47,475 bases of DNA from Candidatus Bathyarchaeota archaeon (GTDB taxonomy: Archaea; Thermoproteota; Bathyarchaeia; Bathyarchaeales; Bathycorpusculaceae). This document shows, in pieces, positions 40,141 to 47,471 of this stretch. How positions within the stretch are numbered: position 1 is the stretch's first letter; every line of letters begins with the position of its first letter. Made by a program: the position numbers and the translations under genes. Under the pieces are notes generated by a model. That model was not told the origin of the DNA. It saw only the letters and a list, made by a program, of their open reading frames with translations, and ran no database searches. The stretch is taken from positions 1 through 47,475 of the forward strand of contig JAAYYI010000125.1 in the NCBI GenBank assembly GCA_012515445.1. Reading direction: 5' to 3'.

Positions 40141-40465
40141 TTTCTGTTCTCCTTATTGACAATAGCCGTTTCAGCCCACTTGGTATTTATAATTTATTAA
40201 AACTGATTCTAAAGATGCATTTTTTTCAATTGATTGAATGATTATTAATTCGGTTTATTGCATACGCTAGGTTAAAGGTTCCTAATTGTTTTAAAAAAGA
40301 TTAACTAAAAACGGTTGAACCGTAATTTATCCTTAAGAGGTAAACATGAAGTTAATTGAATAAAAATGAATGGTACAGTAATTTGGCCTAAATAGTAAAA
40401 GAATAAACTAAAAGAAAAGAAGTATTGGTTAATTATTTGATTCTACACGAGTCGCTTAACTTGTT
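40141..40465. other. AT-rich intergenic region, no gene seen
   Basis: The segment between the PQQ-propeller start and the alba stop is strongly AT-rich. TTTATAATTTATTAAAAC near 40184-40202 and ATAAATTAT on the minus strand look like promoter material for the propeller gene. No frame with a start and ribosome site was seen. Confidence 0.4.
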
Positions 40466-40756
40466 TTAAGCTTTCTTGGTGAGAGTTATTTCCATCGTGG
40501 AAACCATTCTGGACTTGTTCTCGCCCTCACGAGGTGGCATCTCGGCAGTGCCAATTGCGATTTTGCTGACTTTAAGGTCTTTGATGAAGCGGTTTCTTGC
40601 GATTTCGGCTACGTCAACTGCTGTGGTGATTGCTTGGCCTCTGGCTTTGAGGGTGATTTCTTTTAGGTTGCCTGAGGAGAGGCTTGTGATGATTGCCAAT
40701 ACATAGCTCATTGGGGGTTTGTTTCCGACGAAGATAACGTCTGCATTTTCTGTCAT
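40466..40756 (-). CDS. albA: Alba DNA/RNA-binding protein
   Basis: This chromatin protein has 96 residues. ADVIFVGNKPPMSYVLAIIT, followed by LSSGNLKEITLKARGQAITT, is the Alba signature; the GNKP loop carries the Lys that Sir2-like enzymes deacetylate in Sulfolobus. The C-terminus is VSTMEITLTKKA. It dimerises and binds DNA and RNA without sequence preference, together with the histone found 3.5 kb away. The ATG has AAGGAG upstream. Having both a histone and Alba is common in mesophilic and TACK archaea. Confidence 0.95.
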   Translation of the reverse strand: MTENADVIFVGNKPPMSYVLAIITSLSSGNLKEITLKARGQAITTAVDVAEIARNRFIKDLKVSKIAIGTAEMPPREGENKSRMVSTMEITLTKKA

Positions 40757-40958
40757 ACTATTCTTACTCCTTATGTGTCTTTGTGTAACGTTGCTGTCTT
40801 GCGCTCTGTTGCGCTCAGAACGTCACTGCCCAATATTAGAAGTTCTACCTAATAAGTCCATTGAAAGAACACCCTTATCCTGTTACCGAGCATTGAATAG
40901 GAAAGGCTTTTCTACAGCCACCCCGATATTGGCTACAAACCGCCGAGACGCATAAGCT

Positions 40959-41588
40959 GTGCTCACCCAATTCAAGAAAAAAATCCAAGAAATGCTCCAA
41001 ACCGAAGCAAAAATCGCTCACAAACTAGGACTTACACCCAACAGCATAAGCGTGATCGGCTTCATACTCGCAATCGCGTCCGCAGTCAGCTACGCCTTGA
41101 CTTCTACGGATTCACTTTGGCTGCCGTTATTAGCGGTTTTCTTTATGCTGGCTTCCGGCTTCTGCGACACAATGGACGGCATAGTAGCGCGCACCTTTAA
41201 GCAGACTTCAGCTTTCGGCGGATTCTTCGATTCAGTACTGGACCGCTTCGCTGATGGAGCTTCATATGCGGGCATAATCGTTGCCGGTTTGTGTGCTGCT
41301 GCATTTGGCGGCTACTGGGGCACCATAACTGCGTTAACTGCGTTACTTGCGTCAATGCTGGTCAGCTATACACGTGCAAGAGCTGAGGTTATAGGCGTGA
41401 AAATGGAGTCGGTCGGTATCGCGGAACGTGCGGAGCGTATGCTGATTCTGGCGGCTGCAAGCATAATCGGTTACTTCTATTTGCCTGCTCTAGGATACGG
41501 AGTAGCATTGATCGCCGTGTTATCGATTGTAACGGTTCTACAAAGAGTCTGGCACGTTTATAGGGAATTAAAGAAAAATAAGCAGTAA
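40959..41588 (+). CDS. CDP-alcohol phosphatidyltransferase (archaetidylinositol-P synthase type)
   Basis: This membrane enzyme has 209 residues and about five membrane helices. The motif DTMDGIVARTFKQTSAFGGF followed by FDSVLDRFADG matches D-x2-D-G-x2-A-R-x8-G-x3-D-x3-D, where Asp residues bind two metals. It joins CDP-archaeol with inositol phosphate or a related alcohol to make polar membrane lipids. The N-terminal helix (TEAKIAHKLGLTPNSISVIG) is typical of archaeal members. The start is GTG at 40959. The gene converges on eS26 with only seven bases between stops, inside a palindromic hairpin. Confidence 0.88.
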   Translation: MLTQFKKKIQEMLQTEAKIAHKLGLTPNSISVIGFILAIASAVSYALTSTDSLWLPLLAVFFMLASGFCDTMDGIVARTFKQTSAFGGFFDSVLDRFADGASYAGIIVAGLCAAAFGGYWGTITALTALLASMLVSYTRARAEVIGVKMESVGIAERAERMLILAAASIIGYFYLPALGYGVALIAVLSIVTVLQRVWHVYRELKKNKQ

Positions 41589-41598
41589 AAACTGCTTA
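41579..41598. terminator. Perfect palindromic hairpin shared by convergent gene ends
   Basis: TAAGCAGT (41579-41586), loop AAAA, ACTGCTTA (41591-41598). It contains the stop codons of the plus-strand lipid synthase (41586-41588) and the minus-strand eS26 (41596-41598). It may limit read-through in both directions. Confidence 0.55.
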
Positions 41599-41889
41599 GA
41601 ATCTGCGTTTGTAACCGCGTGAGTGGCGTTCGTTTTCGGCTCGGACCTTAACGATGCCGCGGTGAACTGCACATGAAATGCAGTAATACTTTGTATCTAC
41701 CCAAGAAGCTAAGAAAGTGCCTTTTTGCCTGAGTTCTTTAGCTAACTGTGGCTCAACAAAGGATACTCTGCGAGTGGAGCGTTTCGCCTTGTCCCGTGGC
41801 ACCATCGCACCGCAATTTACACACTGTACAAGGGTACTGCTTCCTTTGCCGCCTTTGGCTCTTCCTCGGCTTTTTCGCTTACTGGGCAT
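41596..41889 (-). CDS. rps26e: 30S ribosomal protein eS26
   Basis: The protein has 97 residues. MPSKRKSRGRAKGGKGSSTL is the basic N-terminus. CVNCGAMVPRDKAKRSTRR and YYCISCAVHRGIVKV hold the CxxC pairs that bind zinc, followed by a basic Arg-rich end. eS26 is present mainly in TACK archaea and eukaryotes, so it is a useful taxonomic marker for this window. It sits at the mRNA exit channel. The ATG is at 41889. It shares its 3' hairpin with the convergent lipid synthase gene. Confidence 0.95.
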   Translation of the reverse strand: MPSKRKSRGRAKGGKGSSTLVQCVNCGAMVPRDKAKRSTRRVSFVEPQLAKELRQKGTFLASWVDTKYYCISCAVHRGIVKVRAENERHSRGYKRRF

Positions 41890-41940
41890 TGATTTTGAAC
41901 TCCTTATTTCCTTTTTTAACCATTATTTGAATTATCTTTC

Positions 41941-42825
41941 TTATATATCTGCTCTTAACTTTAAGAGAGAAGCGACGTTTGCTTTCGGATTTATCTGGGG
42001 AACAATTTTGCCCTCAGTTGATGTCATCAACGTCGTTATCCCCGGACCATGCCCAGCAGAATGGCAGTTTGTATGGACAACCACCCCAACTGAGACTGCA
42101 CCCTGACGGTAAATTCTGCCGAACGAGTGATCCGCATCAGTAATAGCTACTATGTCGCCCAGTCTAAGATTCTGCAAACCGTACTTGCTAACAGTTGCTT
42201 GGTCGAAGAGCTGAATATCATAATCACCGGTCGCGACGCTGTTGTTGCCTAAACCCGAACCCATAATCGCCGCTGGTACAAGGTGCGTGACTGGAACGTT
42301 GAGTTTATCGCCACCTGGTAGAGGACTCCAAGCCTCAAGAAGCGAAGGGTCAGTGTTGAAGACTTTAATTTGTGGGTAATCTAGCAGCTTCAAACCAACC
42401 CCGTATGCTTTGATGAGTATTTTGTCGCCGATGAGCAGCTTCTCCATGGTGACCGCTGAAAAATCAGCCAGTACATGTTCCACGCCGCCGTGTTTGCCCG
42501 TGACTACGCCTTTGTCGCCTTTAGCTTCACCTGAAACTACGACGGCTTGGTTGCCGATACAGCTCAACGCGTTGAAAGCTGTGTTTGGCCCCCGACCAGA
42601 GGCTGGGTCGATTTCGCGGTTTTCTATGCTGACACCGGGTTCCGCGTGGTCTGCTTCCCACCCGACGGCATAGTCGCCGACTCGAAGATTATAGGTGATG
42701 CCGCCGACGCCTGGCAACACAAACGGTGTGCCGTCTGCTGAGATTTTGTATAGCTGGCGGAAGCTGGGGCTAACTATTTCGCCGGTAACCGAGATTTTGA
42801 TGAGTTTGTCAGCGTTTGTTTTCAG
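41941..42825 (-). CDS. DUF4438 protein with apparent non-canonical start
   Basis: The protein has about 294 residues. LPGVGGITYNLRVGDYAVGW, KGDKGVVTGKHGGVEHVLAD and SVGVVVHTNCHSAGHGPGIT are conserved DUF4438 blocks; the Cys and His near the end (HTNCHSAGHG) look functional. No enzymatic role is known for this family. The first canonical start in frame is GTG at 42720, but coding sequence clearly continues upstream (NADKLIKISVTGEIVSPSFR...) to a TGA near 42843. Within that stretch CTG at 42823-42825 has AGAGG nine bases before it; ATT at 42829-42831 is the other candidate. I extend to 42825. Sequence error remains possible. Confidence 0.8.
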   Translation of the reverse strand: MKTNADKLIKISVTGEIVSPSFRQLYKISADGTPFVLPGVGGITYNLRVGDYAVGWEADHAEPGVSIENREIDPASGRGPNTAFNALSCIGNQAVVVSGEAKGDKGVVTGKHGGVEHVLADFSAVTMEKLLIGDKILIKAYGVGLKLLDYPQIKVFNTDPSLLEAWSPLPGGDKLNVPVTHLVPAAIMGSGLGNNSVATGDYDIQLFDQATVSKYGLQNLRLGDIVAITDADHSFGRIYRQGAVSVGVVVHTNCHSAGHGPGITTLMTSTEGKIVPQINPKANVASLLKLRADI

Positions 42826-42977
42826 TAAAATGTTCCTCTGCCCTCAAGGGGATATTCTAGGGCAGCCATATAAAGTTAGATATGGCGACGTACCCCTCTA
42901 AGCAACTCTTAAATCATGCGTTTCTTTTAATTGTTCCCGTAGAAGCAAGCCTATCTGAATTGTCTGAGGTAACTTTC

Positions 42978-43556
42978 ATGTCTGAAATCGGTTTAAGAAC
43001 AAAAATGCTGGTACGCGACATAATGAGCAGCCCTGTCGTCACAATAGACGAGGATGAAGCAACCAACCGTGCAGCAGCCAACATGGATATGAAGGAGTTA
43101 GGCGCCGTCATCGTCCAGAACAAAGCTGGAAAATCAATCGGCATCATCACCGAACGCGACCTAGTAAAACGTGTAGTCGCCAAAAACCTCAAACCGGACA
43201 CTGTTAAAGCAAAAGAAATCATGACTACACCACTCGTCACAATCGAGCCGGAAGCCACCATAACCGACGCTGCACGAAGAATGACGCGGCTTGACATCAG
43301 AAGACTTGGAGTAGTATACAAGGGTAGCCTAGTTGGAATCGTCTCAAGCAAAGACGTCTTAGGCGTCATGCCGGAACTGCTTGAGATCTATCAGGAGCGC
43401 TCAAGAATAGAGGGCGCCAGCCTAGAAGACGAAACCGAAGAAGCACCGCTTTCAGGCTACTGCGACCGATGCAACACCTACTCAGATACGCTTAAAGAGC
43501 GCAACGGACAGAACATCTGCGAAGAATGCAGAGTAGAACTTGAAACGGAAAAGTAG
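42978..43556 (+). CDS. CBS-pair protein with C-terminal zinc ribbon
   Basis: This soluble protein has 192 residues. Two CBS motifs (MSSPVVTIDEDEATNRAAAN and MTTPLVTIEPEATITDAARR) form a Bateman module, where adenosyl nucleotides usually bind. The C-terminal region YCDRCNTYSDTLKERNGQNI, then CEECRVELE, is a C-x2-C...C-x2-C zinc ribbon. Proteins of this kind are common and poorly studied in archaea. The ATG at 42978 has GAGGT upstream; the frame to 42882 would add an unrelated tail. It stands between a DUF4438 gene and a small membrane ORF, with no obvious pathway link. Confidence 0.88.
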   Translation: MSEIGLRTKMLVRDIMSSPVVTIDEDEATNRAAANMDMKELGAVIVQNKAGKSIGIITERDLVKRVVAKNLKPDTVKAKEIMTTPLVTIEPEATITDAARRMTRLDIRRLGVVYKGSLVGIVSSKDVLGVMPELLEIYQERSRIEGASLEDETEEAPLSGYCDRCNTYSDTLKERNGQNICEECRVELETEK

Positions 43557-43565
43557 CGCTCTATC

Positions 43566-43796
43566 TTATTTTTCCTTAAAAGAACCTAACTTCTTTTGCG
43601 TAACATCTACGCCGTACCTCAGCAAGCTCTTTACTGCGCCCAGTCTCTTTCGGGGGATGACCGCTATACTGCAGGTTAAACCGTAAACTGACAGCAGCAC
43701 TTTTGCCAGAAAACCGGACCCAGAGTAAACCACCGGACGCAGAACCAGCAGAAACAGCCAAGCAAACCAATCAACAGAGCGAATTAAACTCATCAC
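43566..43796 (-). CDS. Possible small membrane protein
   Basis: A 76-codon frame starts with GTG-ATG and reads SLIRSVDWFAWLFLLVLRPV, then a second hydrophobic segment (GFLAKVLLSVYGLTCSIAVI), then a basic tail PRKRLGAVKSLLRYGVDVTQ. It could be one or two membrane helices with positive residues inside. The codon use is like neighbouring genes, but there is no clear ribosome site, and I recognise no family. It is convergent with the CBS-zinc-ribbon gene by ten bases. The ORF may also be chance. Confidence 0.4.
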   Translation of the reverse strand: MMSLIRSVDWFAWLFLLVLRPVVYSGSGFLAKVLLSVYGLTCSIAVIPRKRLGAVKSLLRYGVDVTQKKLGSFKEK

Positions 43797-43902
43797 TTCG
43801 GTTCCAATACATATCGGCTAATTATTGATGTTTCAGCAGAGATATAGTTTGTTCCCTGACGGATGAAGCTTTATTTAACAAATCCTCAGCTACACTATAG
43901 AC

Positions 43903-45264
43903 GTGAATACAGTGATTGTTGATTCTGTCCTCACCAACGCTAAAGCCTACCTTAAAGAAAGAGGCCAAATCGTCGACTGCTGCATAGCTATCGAAGAAGG
44001 TAAAATCTGCAAAATCGGCAGGGAACCACAGATGCCTCAGGCAGACACAAAAATCGACCTGCATAACCTGCTTGTTTTGCCGGGGCTGATCGACGAGCAT
44101 GTGCACCTACGAGACGAGGATAGAGCGTACAAAGAAGACTTCTCATCAGGCACAGCGGCTGCGGCGGCAGGCGGATTCACCACCGTACTGGACATGCCCA
44201 ACAACGACCCAGTAACAATGAGCAAAAGACGACTGCAGAACCGCATAGGATTAGCGCAGAGGCGGCTGCTTGTTAATGTTGGTTTCTACTCTGAACTCCC
44301 CAAAACCCTGATGGAAATAAAAGAAATCGCCGAGGCAGGCGCAGTCGCATTCAAACTGTTCCTAAATGGTCAAGTAGGCGGAGTAAACATCAACGACGAC
44401 GCAGCCCTTGTAGAAGCGTTAAAGGCAGCCGCCGACGCTGATCGGCTGGTGGCTGTACATGCAGAAGACAACACCATGATCGCCGCAAACGAGGAGAAAC
44501 TCAAGAGAGCTAAACGTGTTGCGCCAATCGAGTATCTGCGTGCGCATACTGAAGAGGTTGAGCTTCACGCCGTCCAGCGGCTCCTAAAACTAACCCAAGA
44601 CACGGGTGTTCAACTGCACTTTTTGCATATCTCTACTGCAGCTGCCATAGAGGCAATCGCGGCTGCCAAGAAAGAAGAGCAGAAAGTCACCTACGAAGTA
44701 ACACCCAACCACCTGATGCTAACAAGCGGCGAAGTCGACAGATATGGGGGCTTGGCGATTATGGCTCCGCCCCTGCGTGACCGTATGCAGGCGGATGCGC
44801 TCTGGAAAGGCATAGAAGATGGCACAGTTGATACGTTAGGCTCTGACCATGCGCCCCATACGTTTGAGGAGAAACGGGCGAGCAGTGTATGGGAAATCAA
44901 ACCCGGCATTCCAGGCTTAGAAGTCACCCTGCCGCTGATGATCACGATGCTTCGCAAGAACAAGTTAACAATAAATCAATTAGTCGCGCTTTTAGCGGAG
45001 AAGCCGGCGGAAATCTACGGCTTAACCGACCGCGGCCAACTCAAAGTAGGGTCAAACGCCGATTTAACCATAGTCGACTACAACCGCTCATTCAAGATTG
45101 ACCCAGTCAAGTTTAAATCCAAAGCCAAATTCTCGCCCTACAGCGGCTGGGAAGTCTACGGTAAACCCGCCAAAACAATAGTCAATGGCACATTGGTCTA
45201 CGACGAAGGCGACATCGTTGCCAAGGGCGGTGTGGGCGCAATCGTGCGGGGAGGTAGCGTGTGA
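43903..45264 (+). CDS. pyrC: Dihydroorotase (amidohydrolase)
   Basis: The enzyme has 453 residues and closes carbamoyl-aspartate to dihydroorotate in pyrimidine synthesis. LIDEHVHLRDEDRAYKEDFS has the HxH metal motif and the substrate Arg. AVAFKLFLNG has the carbamylated metal-bridging Lys, with further His ligands in AVHAEDNTM and LHFLHIST, and LGSDHAPHTFEEK has the catalytic Asp. It is the long type I form, like the dihydroorotase part of CAD. The start is GTG at 43903 with a TATA-like ACTATAG close by, which suggests a short leader. The end overlaps the Mut7-C gene by four bases, so the two are coupled. Allantoinase is a less likely alternative. Confidence 0.92.
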   Translation: MNTVIVDSVLTNAKAYLKERGQIVDCCIAIEEGKICKIGREPQMPQADTKIDLHNLLVLPGLIDEHVHLRDEDRAYKEDFSSGTAAAAAGGFTTVLDMPNNDPVTMSKRRLQNRIGLAQRRLLVNVGFYSELPKTLMEIKEIAEAGAVAFKLFLNGQVGGVNINDDAALVEALKAAADADRLVAVHAEDNTMIAANEEKLKRAKRVAPIEYLRAHTEEVELHAVQRLLKLTQDTGVQLHFLHISTAAAIEAIAAAKKEEQKVTYEVTPNHLMLTSGEVDRYGGLAIMAPPLRDRMQADALWKGIEDGTVDTLGSDHAPHTFEEKRASSVWEIKPGIPGLEVTLPLMITMLRKNKLTINQLVALLAEKPAEIYGLTDRGQLKVGSNADLTIVDYNRSFKIDPVKFKSKAKFSPYSGWEVYGKPAKTIVNGTLVYDEGDIVAKGGVGAIVRGGSV

Positions 45265-45731
45265 AGTTCCTAGCGGATGGGATGCTGGGAAAACTTGCGC
45301 GTTGGCTTCGGATGCTTGGACAGGACGTACTGTATAACACACGACTTGGCGATAATGAGCTGCTGGGTTTGGCGAAGGCTGAGGGTCGCGTGCTGCTTAC
45401 AAGGGATTTTGAGCTTTACAGGCGGGCGATCGGAAGAGGCTTAGAGTGCTTCTACGTGGATGGCAAACAGGAGTCAGACCAGCTCTCGGGTGTCGCAAAG
45501 CGGTATGGTTTGGAATTAGAGATTGATATGGATAAGTCGCATTGCCCGCTCTGCAACACTAAACTTGAATCAGCTCAAAAAGAACAGCTAAAAGATAAGC
45601 TTGAGCCGAATACCTACCGTTATTACGACAGGTTCTGGCGGTGCCCCAACTGCGGACAGGTATATTGGCAGGGTGCACACTGGAAACAGATCAGCAACAC
45701 GCTAACCCAAGCCCAAGAAAACAAACGGTGA
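45261..45731 (+). CDS. Mut7-C (PIN-like) RNase-domain protein with zinc ribbon
   Basis: The protein has 156 residues. The N-terminal Mut7-C domain reads MKFLADGMLGKLARWLRMLG, then QDVLYNTRLGDNELLGLAKA and VLLTRDFELYRRAIGRG; Asp residues in ADGM, GDNE and TRDF are the PIN-like active site. The C-terminal region has CPLCNTKLE and CPNCGQVYW, a zinc ribbon that may contact RNA. RNA cleavage is expected from the fold but not shown for this archaeal branch. The GTG start overlaps the dihydroorotase stop (GTGTGA), so it is translated together with it. Confidence 0.9.
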   Translation: MKFLADGMLGKLARWLRMLGQDVLYNTRLGDNELLGLAKAEGRVLLTRDFELYRRAIGRGLECFYVDGKQESDQLSGVAKRYGLELEIDMDKSHCPLCNTKLESAQKEQLKDKLEPNTYRYYDRFWRCPNCGQVYWQGAHWKQISNTLTQAQENKR

Positions 45732-45734
45732 CTG

Positions 45735-46159
45735 CTACTGCGTCTTGGGTATAAGCGGCTTAAAGGAGCGAACACCAACAAATCGGGGAACCAGCCGGCA
45801 GTAATCTTCGTACTGTTTGCCATATTGTTCACTTAACCAAGGCTCCTCACTAAAAGGAATAACCAAGAACAAGAAGATAGCAAACAACCCAGAGGTTAAA
45901 GCCATCCATGAAGCCGTACGAAAAAAAATCCCCGAAAAGAGGATTATGAGCGAAAATCTAATACGCCAATTAGAGGCACCCCAAACATGACAATAGTGAA
46001 CAGTGTCCAGCTAATCCACTGCTGCCACGCATCCTTTTTAGGCGGCCAAATTCGCGACCTAGGATACAAGACGCTGATAACTATAACCAAAAGCAGCAGG
46101 AAGTCGGCAGTAAGGATCAGTCCTAGGAGCGCTGAGAGTATAGTTCTGAATTGGCGCTT
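45735..46159 (-). pseudogene. Broken isoprenylcysteine-methyltransferase-like membrane gene
   Basis: The first frame reads KRQFRTILSALLGLILTADF, then a membrane stretch and YPRSRIWPPKKDAWQQWISW, reaching TAA at 45944-45946. Shifting frame near 45930 gives SWMALTSGLFAIFLFLVIPF, then SEEPWLSEQYGKQYEDYCRL and VPRFVGVRSF to TAG at 45735-45737. The EEPWL...YGxxYxxYCxxVPR end is the hallmark of the ICMT/PEMT family. The middle, with the GPYRYVRHP SAM-binding region (about 70-80 residues), is missing, and no ATG starts the first part. It is therefore a deletion plus frameshift rather than a sequencing slip alone. It lies convergent to the Mut7-C gene. Confidence 0.78.
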
Positions 46160-46322
46160 TTAATGTAAATAATTTTTGGATATAAAACAAGCCATTGGCG
46201 ACGAAATCGCAAAGACTATATGGTTGCGTATGGCGCGTAAATCGTTTCAGAGAACTGTTTCAGTTTTGTTTCAGCCAACATCCAAACCACACAGAACCCA
46301 ATATAGTGTTGAGGAACAAAAA
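46160..46322 (+). promoter_or_regulatory. Promoter and leader of the Gly/Tyr/Cys-rich gene
   Basis: GGATATAAAAC at about 46178-46188 is a TATA element, so the leader would be about 110 bases. GTTTCAG occurs three times at 46244-46250, 46257-46263 and 46268-46274 (spacing 13 and 11). The repeats may be regulator half-sites or RNA elements; the role is unknown. Confidence 0.4.
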
Positions 46323-46712
46323 ATGAACACAAAACTAATCCTTGCAGTAATCGGAGTCGCCCTTATCGCTACGGCTCTAATAGGCGTCTCGGCAGCTCAG
46401 TACATCGGCGCCCAAAACAGAACATACACAACCCAAACCCAGCCGGTACCCCCATGCGCAGACCCATCTGGAACAGTACCCCAGTACTGCATAAACGCAA
46501 CCACCGGCGAACCCAACTGCTACACTAACAGCACCTACGCAGGCTACTGCTGGAACAACACAGGCACAGCCAACGGCTACGGCCAAGGCACAGGCTGCTA
46601 CGGCTACGGATACGGCTATGGCTGCGGAGCACAAACCCAGAACCAATACGGCTATGGCTACGGCGCAGGCATGATGGGCCAAACCGGCTACGGACGCGGA
46701 CACTGTCGCTAA
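46323..46712 (+). CDS. Small secreted Gly/Tyr/Cys-rich protein
   Basis: The protein has 129 residues from the ATG at 46323, which has GAGGAAC upstream. The frame is open to 46176 but that part is not needed. The signal segment is LILAVIGVALIATALIGVSA. The mature part has Thr/Pro/Asn, eight Cys (CADPSGTVPQYC, NCYTNSTYAGYC, GCYGYGYGYGCG, RGHCR) and a Tyr-Gly tract (YGYGYGYG, YGYGYGAGMMG). Disulfide-linked or metal-binding surface material is possible; no known family is recognised. It is convergent with cbiM, 23 bases apart. The Tyr/Gly repeats make a self-assembling or adhesive role conceivable. Confidence 0.75.
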   Translation: MNTKLILAVIGVALIATALIGVSAAQYIGAQNRTYTTQTQPVPPCADPSGTVPQYCINATTGEPNCYTNSTYAGYCWNNTGTANGYGQGTGCYGYGYGYGCGAQTQNQYGYGYGAGMMGQTGYGRGHCR

Positions 46713-46735
46713 ACTTCAGTCAATCTCTTCTTTTT

Positions 46736-47416
46736 TTATTTGCCAGAGTTTTTATCGCTGTTTTTTTGTCCGCACATTTCCAAGCCAAACAGTTTTACCC
46801 CGCCCAGCTTGGATAAGGCAACCACCAAAGCTGAGGACACAAGCCCTTCAATGAGTCCAGTCGGCACATACCAGAAGAGCATAGATGGAACCGTAAGCCC
46901 GACTCCGCCAAGGTTGCCGACAAGCGGAAACATGCCAATCTGGACACCGACAGCTAGGGCGGTGCCTACGTTTGCGGCGAAGGCTGCGATGAACATGCCG
47001 ACGGCCAGCTTCTTGGTTGAGTAGCCTCTGGACAGGGCAAGCTTTACTATGAAGAAGGATAATGCTCCGATTATTGCCATGTTGAATGTGTTGGCGCCGA
47101 AGCTGGTTAAGCCGCCGTCGCCGATGGCTGCCTGTATACCCAGCGTCATAGTCATGCTAATCATAGCCGCCCATGGACCAAGAACCATTGTAACTGCGGT
47201 TCCACCCATAAAATGCCAAGTGCTACCGCCGCCCGCCACTGGGAACTCTACCATCTGGATAACGAGCAGCAGTGCACTCATGACGGCGATTAAGGGGATA
47301 AAGTAGCGTGGATGCCGATTCTTAACTTGCCACCATGCAACCGCTAAAATGCAGGTAGAAACGGCAAACATGGCGATGCACGCGGTTGGGTCTAGGATTC
47401 CGTCTGGAATATGCAA
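46736..47416 (-). CDS. cbiM: CbiM-type ECF nickel/cobalt transporter subunit
   Basis: This membrane protein has 226 residues and is the substrate-binding component of a Ni/Co energy-coupling-factor transporter. HIPDGILDPTACIAMF follows the start; further blocks are EFPVAGGGSTWHFMGGTAVT (with the His that ligates metal), GANTFNMAIIGALSFF and about six membrane helices. The TTG at 47416 directly precedes HIPDG, so the mature end is Met-His-Ile-Pro-Asp-Gly. CbiM needs this N-terminal Met-His for metal binding, so the longer frame to 47461 is not the true start. AGAGGGA lies upstream inside a hairpin. Partners CbiQ and CbiO would lie outside the window. Nickel fits the nikR/cooC theme. Confidence 0.9.
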   Translation of the reverse strand: MHIPDGILDPTACIAMFAVSTCILAVAWWQVKNRHPRYFIPLIAVMSALLLVIQMVEFPVAGGGSTWHFMGGTAVTMVLGPWAAMISMTMTLGIQAAIGDGGLTSFGANTFNMAIIGALSFFIVKLALSRGYSTKKLAVGMFIAAFAANVGTALAVGVQIGMFPLVGNLGGVGLTVPSMLFWYVPTGLIEGLVSSALVVALSKLGGVKLFGLEMCGQKNSDKNSGK

Positions 47417-47471
47417 GCTAGCTGTTCCCTCTCTCGACTGCAAGAGAGTGGGGCTAGCCACATTTATGTTT
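47417..47471 (-). promoter_or_regulatory. Leader hairpin covering the cbiM ribosome site
   Basis: GCTAGC at 47417-47422 and at 47453-47458, and CTCTCT (47429-47434) with AGAGAG (47443-47448), form a nested hairpin directly before the cbiM TTG. Its 3' side contains AGAGGGA, the likely ribosome site. A TATA-like ACATAAATG lies at about 47462-47470. Control of translation, perhaps by metal or RNA folding, is inferred. Confidence 0.45.

Noticed and set aside
46176-46322. N-terminal extension of the Gly/Tyr/Cys-rich protein
   Set aside because: It would bury the signal peptide; the ATG at 46323 has its own GAGGAAC.
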